Positions 57,222 through 64,000 of a stretch of DNA of 64,000 bases are shown in pieces. Both the position numbers and the translations under genes were made by a program. The notes under the pieces were generated by a model. That model was not told where the DNA came from, ran no database searches, and saw only the letters and a list, made by a program, of their open reading frames with translations. The DNA lies in assembly GCA_014946745.1 (NCBI GenBank), contig JADCRD010000001.1, positions 744,001 to 808,000 of the forward strand, read 5' to 3'. How positions within the stretch are numbered: the first letter of the stretch is position 1; each line of letters starts with the position of its first letter. This DNA is from Lysobacterales bacterium (GTDB lineage: Bacteria; Pseudomonadota; Gammaproteobacteria; Xanthomonadales; Xanthomonadaceae).

Positions 57222-59287
57222 GACGGCGTCGCCTCGAGCGCGCGGATCTCGGCGCCGTAAGTGCTCGGCTGGGCCAGGCCGAACGCGAAGCCGAACAGCA
57301 CGTGCTTCGACAGCGACTCGTGCGGCAGGCTTGCAGCCAACTCGCGCTCGCTGATCGCGCCGCAGGGGCAGCCGCTCAAGCCGTGGGCGGAGAGCGACAG
57401 CCACAGTGCGCCCATCCACTCGCCCGCAGCCCGGACCCGACGGTGATAGTCGGCTAGCGGCTCTGCGGAATGTTCGCCCGGGCCGGGGCCGAGGACGAAG
57501 ATCCGCTGTCCGGCCTGGTCAAGGGTGTGCTGCGAGTAGTAGAGGCCCTGGTCGGGCAGGCTGTCTTCGCGCGGTGCGTCGAGGAGCTGCCAGTCCGCAG
57601 CCTGCGCGCTGCGCAGCCAGCGCCGCAGATGACCGCCTTCGCGCTGGACCAGCAGAAGCTGCAGCGAGGGATCGACATCGTGCGGCCGCGTGGCGTCGAT
57701 CAGCTGCTGGGCGCGTGCCGCCGGCAGAGCGTCGGGCAGGTAGTGACGCACCGCCCAGCGCGCGCGAACTCGCGCCTGCAGGGTCTCGATGGCCTGCGGA
57801 TCCGGCGCGTCTGCCGGCTCGATGCGCTGGCACCAGCTCAGCTCGTAGTAGTGGCGCCGCCGCTCCAGCAAAGGCATCAGCAGCGGAGGTGCGTCAGCAG
57901 GCTGGCCGACGAGGCCGTGCGCACTCTGCGCTTGCCGCCAGTAGGCCAAGGCCACGCCGCCGTCGAGCCAGACCAGCTTGCGACCGAAGAAGCCGTATTT
58001 GCGGCTGGTGCGCTCGTGGTTGCCCAGGCACACGAGATGTACCTCGGTCGGCGCATCCGCCAAGCCCGGGCCTGCCGCCACGACTTCGAAGTCGCCGCGC
58101 TCGGGAATGAAGCGCAGCAGCAGGCTGCGCGTGGCGTCGCGGATCGAGATCAACTGTTCCGGTGAGCCCAGGTTGCCGCCGCTCGGGCAGTTGCGCACCA
58201 CCCGATCCTGCTCGTGGCGCACTCCGAACACCTGCTGCATCGCTGCCTGCAGGCGCTCAGCGAACGCCTCTGGCAACAGCTCCGACAGCCGCTGCGGAGG
58301 CAGCGCAGGCTGCACGGTTTCAAGGCTGGCCGCGAGATTGGAGGCCTGGTAGTGGACCTCGTGAGGCTTGCTGCCTACCAGTGCCTTTGACGGTACGGCG
58401 ACGAGTGCGGCCTGCTCGGCCCAGTCGCGCAGGGCGTCCTCTGCCAATCGCTGGGACGTGCTGATCGCCGCCACGCGCTCCACCTGCAGGCGACCTGCAC
58501 GCAGCGCGAAACGCAGCAGGCTCTGGGTGAAGGCCGGAGCCGCAGCACGCGCAGCCAGCAGCTGCATCTGATGAACCACTGCGGACAACAGCAGCGGCTC
58601 AGGTGTGCCCGCGCTGCTGCCGAAGCTGGCGATCACGTCCTGCAGCGCCAAGCCTCTTCGCATCAGGAAGGGGCCGATCGACACCGCGTCGCCGCCCAGC
58701 AGCACCGGAATCAGCTTGCCGCCTCTCGCAAGCAGCGCTTCTATATCCGGCAGCGGATCGCTGACCGTGAGCGGCAGAAAAGCGAAGTCATCGCCCGAGA
58801 GATCGGCATCGCTGACTTCGACGCGGCCGCCACCGTCGCGGATCGCGCCCTCCAGCAGCGGATGGCTGCGCAGCAACCGGAGCGGCTGACGGTAGGCGCG
58901 AATCGCGGTGTCGCGGTCGCCGTGCAGCCGGGTCTGGTCCAGGCTGCGTGCCAGGAAGCTCTCGACCGCTGCCGGTTCGCTTCCAATGGCCGGCGTCTCG
59001 GCACGCGCAGCGTTCTCCAGCAGTCCCGCGCGGAACAGATTGCGGAGGTAGTAGATGCTGCCGGGACAGTGGCCGAACGCTTCGATCGGCGTGCGGCCGT
59101 TGATCTCGTTGAGCAGGCTGCGCAGCGGTTTGCCAGCGTACTGTGCCGGGAAGATCGATCCGTAGAGACCGCCGAAAGCGGCCATTTTGTCGGCGTCGAG
59201 CTGATGCCAGCGGATCTCGGGCAGGACGCGGGGATAGGCGGGGACGGCGGCGTCGATCTCGGGGTCGCCGGTCAATGCGAAGGCCAT
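57218..59287 (-). CDS. TOMM dehydrogenase-type protein: E1-like/RRE-like N-terminus plus nitroreductase domains
   Basis: A 689-aa protein. The N-terminal part (about 25-95) has a winged-helix-like RRE look (LLNEINGRTPIEAF...YYLRNLFRAGLLENA). Residues about 145-250 resemble the E1-like TOMM domain (KLIPVLLGGDAVSIGPFLMRRG) but lack its Cys pairs. The C-terminal half resembles SagB-type FMN nitroreductases (VRNCPSGGNLGSPEQLISI, and near the end MGALWLSLSAHGLSGCPCGAISE). The predicted role is flavin oxidation of azolines to azoles. It overlaps both neighbours. Confidence 0.72.
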   Translation of the reverse strand: MAFALTGDPEIDAAVPAYPRVLPEIRWHQLDADKMAAFGGLYGSIFPAQYAGKPLRSLLNEINGRTPIEAFGHCPGSIYYLRNLFRAGLLENAARAETPAIGSEPAAVESFLARSLDQTRLHGDRDTAIRAYRQPLRLLRSHPLLEGAIRDGGGRVEVSDADLSGDDFAFLPLTVSDPLPDIEALLARGGKLIPVLLGGDAVSIGPFLMRRGLALQDVIASFGSSAGTPEPLLLSAVVHQMQLLAARAAAPAFTQSLLRFALRAGRLQVERVAAISTSQRLAEDALRDWAEQAALVAVPSKALVGSKPHEVHYQASNLAASLETVQPALPPQRLSELLPEAFAERLQAAMQQVFGVRHEQDRVVRNCPSGGNLGSPEQLISIRDATRSLLLRFIPERGDFEVVAAGPGLADAPTEVHLVCLGNHERTSRKYGFFGRKLVWLDGGVALAYWRQAQSAHGLVGQPADAPPLLMPLLERRRHYYELSWCQRIEPADAPDPQAIETLQARVRARWAVRHYLPDALPAARAQQLIDATRPHDVDPSLQLLLVQREGGHLRRWLRSAQAADWQLLDAPREDSLPDQGLYYSQHTLDQAGQRIFVLGPGPGEHSAEPLADYHRRVRAAGEWMGALWLSLSAHGLSGCPCGAISERELAASLPHESLSKHVLFGFAFGLAQPSTYGAEIRALEATPS

Positions 59288-59862
59288 GGCAGGTCTCCCA
59301 GCAGGTGGCGGGTGAAACGTTCGGGGCCGGCGTGGCTGCGTCCGCTCACGCGTCGGCAGCGGCAGCCGTGCACGGCCATCAGCGGGGCGCCCTGGTGCTG
59401 AGCCCCGAACTGGTCGATCACGGTGGCGCCGGCCTGCGGCGACTCCAGCGACTTCAGCACCAGCTCGGCGACCAGTCGCGCCGTGCTTGGCAGAAAGCCC
59501 TCGTACTCGAACTGTGGATCGCGCTCACTGTTGGCGATCACCGACTCGCAGAACTCGACGCTGTAGGGCGGCGGCGGTGCGCTGACGAAGCGGCGCCGAA
59601 AGCAGCTGGCGCAGGCGCTGGCGTCCTCCAGCAAGGGCGTGATCACCGCGTAGCGCTCGAACAGAAAAGCGCCGATGACTCGGCTGTGGCGCGCCTGCAG
59701 CTGCTCCAGCAGATGCAGGTCGGGGGCGGCGCTCAAGTGCAGCGCGAGCTCCGGGCCATGGCCTTCGATGCGTCCCTGCAGCAGGGCCGCAACGGCTTCG
59801 CCGAAGCGTCCACGCGCGCTGATCGCAGGGCCGTGCAAGACGGGAGAAAGGACGGCGGACAT
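59272..59862 (-). CDS. Short E1-like cysteine-motif protein of the TOMM cluster
   Basis: A 196-aa protein resembling the C-terminal half of ocin-ThiF/E1-like cyclodehydratase partners. FERYAVITPLLEDASACASCFRRRF (Cys84, Cys87) sits where family members have GP-x-C-x-x-C. A second pair, GCRC (Cys167, Cys169), is near the end, so four Cys may bind one zinc. It is too short to contain a full E1 fold. It lies directly after the YcaO gene (7 nt gap) and probably partners it. The reading is by motif and context. Confidence 0.65.
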   Translation of the reverse strand: MSAVLSPVLHGPAISARGRFGEAVAALLQGRIEGHGPELALHLSAAPDLHLLEQLQARHSRVIGAFLFERYAVITPLLEDASACASCFRRRFVSAPPPPYSVEFCESVIANSERDPQFEYEGFLPSTARLVAELVLKSLESPQAGATVIDQFGAQHQGAPLMAVHGCRCRRVSGRSHAGPERFTRHLLGDLPWPSH

Positions 59863-59869
59863 GTCGACC

Positions 59870-61177
59870 TCAGGCGAAGGGTTGGGGGGCGGGGTTCAAC
59901 CAGGAAGACTGCGGGCCGCGAAGCCCAAGCCAGCGGGAGAACTCCGCCAGCCGTCGCGCCCCGAGGAAGCGCGAGACATGCATGAAACTCATCGGCATCA
60001 GGCCCGGAATGAAGGCGCGTACCGACACCAGCTCGCAGTCGCGCAGTTCATCGGGTGTGAGTTCGGCGAGGTAGGCGTCCTTGCCGTGCGCGCCCAGCAG
60101 GGCGTGCAGGTGCGCGAAGCCAGCTTCCGGGGTGTCGGGGGCAGTGCCATCGAGCTCGAACAGGGCGTGGGCGTCGATGTCGCCGCCGCGATCGAGAAAG
60201 CCGAACGCAGGCGCGCGGGCGGGGTGCATCATGTGCACGGCGCCGTCCAGCAGGCTCTGGAACTCGTTCAACTCTTCAGGCGGGCGATGGCTGGTCATCT
60301 CCAGCGCTGCGCCGATCATCACCATCTCGCTGACCGCCTTGTCGACGGCCCGGGCGTAGCGGAAGTCCGCTGCGCAGCCGACGACGTTGACCACGCGCGG
60401 ATGCCGCGGGCGATGGCGGCGGGCGTAGACCACCGGCACGCCGAGGTCAGTCGTGCCGCGGTACAGCACGATGTCGCCGGCTGAGAGCACCTCAGCCACG
60501 GCGGGTGAGAGTGCGTCGAGCGCAAGGGTATCCAGATGGATCCGCGGCAGCGGTCGGCAGGTCAGCCAATTCAGGGCCAGCGCATCTCGCTCGATCACCT
60601 CCAGCAGGCCAGACACGGCGGCTCGCGTGCGGTCAACGTGTACCGCCACCCCTGTAGAGATCGGATTCCAGAAGCGCTCGCTGCTCCAGGCCCGCGGATA
60701 GAGATGGGTGACGACGGTGGGTATCAGGCGGATCGCCTGGTCCGACAGACGCACCGATTGCACCCAGCGAATCGCCTCGGCGGGTTCGAAGTTGTGCAGC
60801 ATCTGGCCGGGTGCCGCCAGTTCTTCCGCCGACAGCCTGGGCAGGGCCCGCCAGTCGAAAGCGCTCTCGCCCAGATCGTCGGCGCTGGCGATCAGATACT
60901 CGCCTTCGTCGAGCACGGCGCTGCTGTAGCGCTCGGCGGCTTCTGCGATCGCCTTGAGGTCGGCGAGAGCAGGCTCGGGTTCTGAAGCCGCGCCGTACAG
61001 CCCGAAGTTCCAACTCTCGCGTCCCGACCAGTCGCGAACGTAAGGAAACAGGCGGCCCAAGTTGGAGGTCCGGCACTGGACCACATGAAAGGCGCGGTCC
61101 AGAAAGCTGTTCAGATGCACGGGCTCGGTTCGGCCGATGGTGCCGAGGAAGCCCTGCGAAAGCGCGTGCACGCTCAT
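59870..61177 (-). CDS. YcaO-domain cyclodehydratase (TOMM D protein)
   Basis: ATP-dependent enzyme that converts Cys/Ser/Thr of a precursor peptide to azolines. The 435-aa product carries the YcaO ATP/Mg motifs: ALADLKAIAEAAERYSSAVLDEGE (Glu79, Glu82), AAVSGLLEVIERDALALNWL and RYARAVDKAVSEMVM. It ends PAPQPFA, where PAPQP fits the C-terminal PxPxP typical of azoline-forming YcaO proteins. The start at MSVHALSQ overlaps the previous stop (ATGA). This gene identifies the cluster. Confidence 0.88.
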   Translation of the reverse strand: MSVHALSQGFLGTIGRTEPVHLNSFLDRAFHVVQCRTSNLGRLFPYVRDWSGRESWNFGLYGAASEPEPALADLKAIAEAAERYSSAVLDEGEYLIASADDLGESAFDWRALPRLSAEELAAPGQMLHNFEPAEAIRWVQSVRLSDQAIRLIPTVVTHLYPRAWSSERFWNPISTGVAVHVDRTRAAVSGLLEVIERDALALNWLTCRPLPRIHLDTLALDALSPAVAEVLSAGDIVLYRGTTDLGVPVVYARRHRPRHPRVVNVVGCAADFRYARAVDKAVSEMVMIGAALEMTSHRPPEELNEFQSLLDGAVHMMHPARAPAFGFLDRGGDIDAHALFELDGTAPDTPEAGFAHLHALLGAHGKDAYLAELTPDELRDCELVSVRAFIPGLMPMSFMHVSRFLGARRLAEFSRWLGLRGPQSSWLNPAPQPFA

Positions 61178-61947
61178 GCGGCGATCTCCTTGTGCGAAGC
61201 GCGGGCGAGGTGATCTGCCAGCAGCAGCAGATAAGCCGACTCGCGTTCGGTGAAGCCAAGCCGGTTGAGCGCCTTGGCGAGGAAGTCGAGAGGCTGCGCT
61301 TCGCCCCAAACGGCAAGCATCGCGCTGGACTCCGGCTGGTCTTGCGGGGCGCCAAGGCCTGCGGCCCGTCGGCGCAGTAGTTCGAGTTCACGGCTGCTGA
61401 AGCGGCTTTGCAGAAGCGCATCGAGCGCCGCGTCTGCAGGTGCTGCAGCCAGAACCCGCGTGCATAGGGCAAGCGCCAGCTGCTTGGTATCGACTGCACG
61501 CTCCAGGGCATCCAGCGCCAGTCCACTGAGCGCGCAGGGCTCAGGTTTCAGTAGGCATTCCATGTGCACGACCAGCCCGTTGCCCGTGCGGATGCCGCTG
61601 GATGTACCTTCCGAGATCAACGGAACCGTGTCCCAGGGTAGGTTGAACATGGCTTCGTCCAGCAGCTGTTCGGTGCAGCCATAGAGCCGGTTGCGCGTGG
61701 CCAGGAGTGTGTCTGGCGCCTGCAGGTCCACCACCAGAACCGGACCGCCGTTGCGCCACACGAAGTGATGGTCGATGACTTCGCAGGCTTCGCGGCGTGC
61801 AGCTGCCCGCAGACGGTGAGCCAAGCGCAGAAGCGGGGTGTGCCGAATGCCGGCGGTCACGCTGAGACGGTAGGCGATGACCGTCGATTCGGGGCTTGCT
61901 GCAGCCGCGTGGTCAACGAAATCGACATCGGGGAGTTCGATGCGCAT
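61174..61947 (-). CDS. Unknown protein of the RiPP operon
   Basis: A 257-aa protein I do not recognise. The first half is mixed alpha/beta (STVIAYRLSVTAGIRHTPLLRLAHRLRAAAR, VLVVDLQAPDTLLATRNRLYGCTEQLLDEAMFNLPWDTVPLISEG) and the second half all helical (LDALERAVDTKQLALALCTRV to LGFTERESAYLLLLADHLARASHKEIAA). No membrane helix or signal peptide is visible. It lies between the exporter permease (4 nt gap) and the YcaO gene (4-nt overlap), so a role in precursor handling or modification is likely. Confidence 0.8.
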   Translation of the reverse strand: MRIELPDVDFVDHAAAASPESTVIAYRLSVTAGIRHTPLLRLAHRLRAAARREACEVIDHHFVWRNGGPVLVVDLQAPDTLLATRNRLYGCTEQLLDEAMFNLPWDTVPLISEGTSSGIRTGNGLVVHMECLLKPEPCALSGLALDALERAVDTKQLALALCTRVLAAAPADAALDALLQSRFSSRELELLRRRAAGLGAPQDQPESSAMLAVWGEAQPLDFLAKALNRLGFTERESAYLLLLADHLARASHKEIAA

Positions 61948-61951
61948 GGGC

Positions 61952-62987
61952 TTACTCCTTGGCGGTGTACTTGAAGGAGGTGATCGCGATGAGGAACATC
62001 ACCGCGGAGAAGATCAGCAGGAAGCCCACCGACACCCAGGGGTCGATCCGGAACTCGGTGTTCAGGATCAGTCCCTTGAACAGGTCGACGCTGTAGCTGG
62101 TCGGCATGACACGAGCGATCGCTTCGGTCAGCGGGAACTTGCTGGCCGGGAAGAACAGGTCGCCGAAGAACACGATCACCAGATTGACGACGGTGAACAC
62201 ATGGACGCCCGAGGAGTAGCTGGGCAGGACGCAGGCGATCGCCAAACCGAAGGAAACGAAGGCCGCTGCCACAGGGATCGAAACCGCCAAGGTCAGCAGC
62301 CAGCGTTCGAGGCTGAGGCCGGTGTCCAGAAGCGCAACAGCGCAAAGCAGGAACACCAGGGTGATGCCAATCGCCAGCAGCAGTTTGGTCAGGAACTCGG
62401 CCGCGAAATACGTCCAGAACGGCAAGGGCAGCATGCGGTACAGCCGAAGCGTGCTGGCGGAGCGTTCCTGCAGAACCTTGGCTCCGGTGGTGAACAAACC
62501 GAGATTGAGCAGGCTCATGATGATGATGGCCGGCAGGAAGAACAGCGGACTGGTCTCGCCGTCCACCCAGACCGTCTGCACCTTGAGCTGTGGCTGCAGC
62601 GCCATGATCTGTTGGGTGAGCACGGCGACCAGCGGTCGATCCATGCGGTAGGCCGAGATCTGCAGCGTCTCGCCATCGGTTCGGCTGATCCCGATGCGCG
62701 CCTTCTCCTGCTTCACCTCCAATGCGGCGTCCTCGACGCCGTGGCGCAGCGAAAACGCTTCTTCATCGAGCTTGAGCTCGCTGGCGAGCAGCGGCACCGT
62801 GGTGTCGAAGACGATGCCGACCCGGGTGGCAGGTGCGCTCAGGTAGTAGGCGTACGAGTAGAGCAGCAGGAACACCACCGGAATCGCCAGCGTCATCACC
62901 AGCGAAATCACGTTGCGGCGGAAGTAGGTCACCGACATGCCGCTGAACTGCTTGACCGCCCGCAAATCAGAGGGAGGGCTGGACATG

Positions 62988-63016
<29 letters not shown>
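61952..63016 (-). CDS. ABC-2 type transporter permease
   Basis: A 354-aa permease: an N-terminal helix (VISLVMTLAIPVVFLLLYSYAYYL), an extracytoplasmic domain of about 130 residues, then five helices ending FSAVMFLIAITSFKYTAKE. This is the ABC2_membrane pattern. I choose the ATG at 63016 because GGAGG lies 6 nt upstream; ATG 62986 has no such site. It overlaps the ATPase gene by 29 nt. It pairs with the ATPase to export the product or confer self-resistance. Confidence 0.88.
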
Positions 63017-63908
<892 letters not shown>

Positions 63909-63936
63909 GGCGAGTCTCCAGGCCGGTCGGCAGGGA

Positions 63937-63965
63937 GGACCTGCGCGTGGCCAGCGCGCAGGTCC
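63937..63965 (-). promoter_or_regulatory. Hairpin between the edge gene and the ABC ATPase (possible attenuator)
   Basis: GGACCTGCGCG (63937-63947) pairs with CGCGCAGGTCC (63955-63965) over TGGCCAG. It lies 14 nt after the stop of the upstream gene and about 28 nt before the ATPase ATG, with no T-run. Such hairpins often set a high precursor-to-enzyme ratio in peptide antibiotic operons. Confidence 0.6.
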
Positions 63966-63978
63966 GGCCCGGTCAGGT

Positions 63979-64000
63979 TTACTTCTGCTGCTGGGCGGTG
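63979..64000 (-). CDS. 3' end of a gene cut by the window edge (possible precursor peptide)
   Basis: The minus-strand frame closing at TAA (63979-63981) reads ...TAQQQK before the stop. Only six codons are inside the window, so neither identity nor frame use can be proven. Its place immediately upstream of the exporter and YcaO genes makes a precursor peptide a reasonable candidate. Confidence 0.35.

Overview
The window is GC-rich gammaproteobacterial chromosome, probably from the Xanthomonadales (Lysobacterales). Four things point there: an outer-envelope gene block in the order pyrH-frr-uppS-cdsA-dxr-rseP-bamA-skp-lpxD-fabZ-lpxA; a Kdo kinase (KdkA); a large TonB-dependent receptor; and short intergenic repeats built from GGGATTGGGGATTC units. 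The taxonomic call is inference. No rRNA, IS element, prophage or CRISPR array is visible.

Layout. 1-10.8 kb (minus strand): a tightly overlapped envelope operon from pyrH down to a lpxA truncated by the window edge, covering isoprenoid, CDP-diacylglycerol, outer-membrane assembly and lipid A synthesis. 11.1-18.5 kb: hslR-htpG behind a probable sigma-32 promoter, rlmC, darP/pmbA (divergent), a DUF4870-type membrane protein, a Nudix hydrolase and csrA. 18.5-20.4 kb: tRNA-Ser(GCT), tRNA-Arg(ACG) and a NarL-type two-component pair. 20.7-30.5 kb: part of the leucine degradation pathway (mvaB and the biotin subunit of methylcrotonyl-CoA carboxylase, with a lipoprotein gene between them), a GNAT fusion protein, roxA-purB, fumC and a GGDEF response regulator. 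30.6-40.6 kb: a glycosyltransferase-like gene, kdkA, an MBL-fold hydrolase, tRNA-Ser(GGA), SRP RNA, dnaX, a TonB receptor, ybaB, recR and a HIT protein. 40.6-44.9 kb: a PBP-like protein and a porin, accA and bioA. 44.9-48.4 kb: a type II secretion pseudopilin block, gspGHIJK only.

48.7-64 kb (minus strand) is the accessory and most interesting part. A 12-gene, about 11.3-kb chain of overlapping or nearly abutting genes runs from the right edge to 52.6 kb. It encodes an ABC exporter, an unknown 257-aa protein, a YcaO cyclodehydratase ending in PxPxP, a short Cys-motif E1-like protein, a 689-aa nitroreductase-type protein with an extra N-terminal region, an HEIAH membrane protease, two small membrane proteins and a MacB-like tripartite exporter. 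I read it as a thiazole/oxazole-modified peptide (TOMM-type RiPP) cluster. The last six codons of an upstream gene (ending TAQQQK), possibly the precursor, and a hairpin sit at the window edge. Downstream of the chain lie an ECF sigma factor and a membrane Ser/Thr kinase that look like a phosphorylation-controlled pair.
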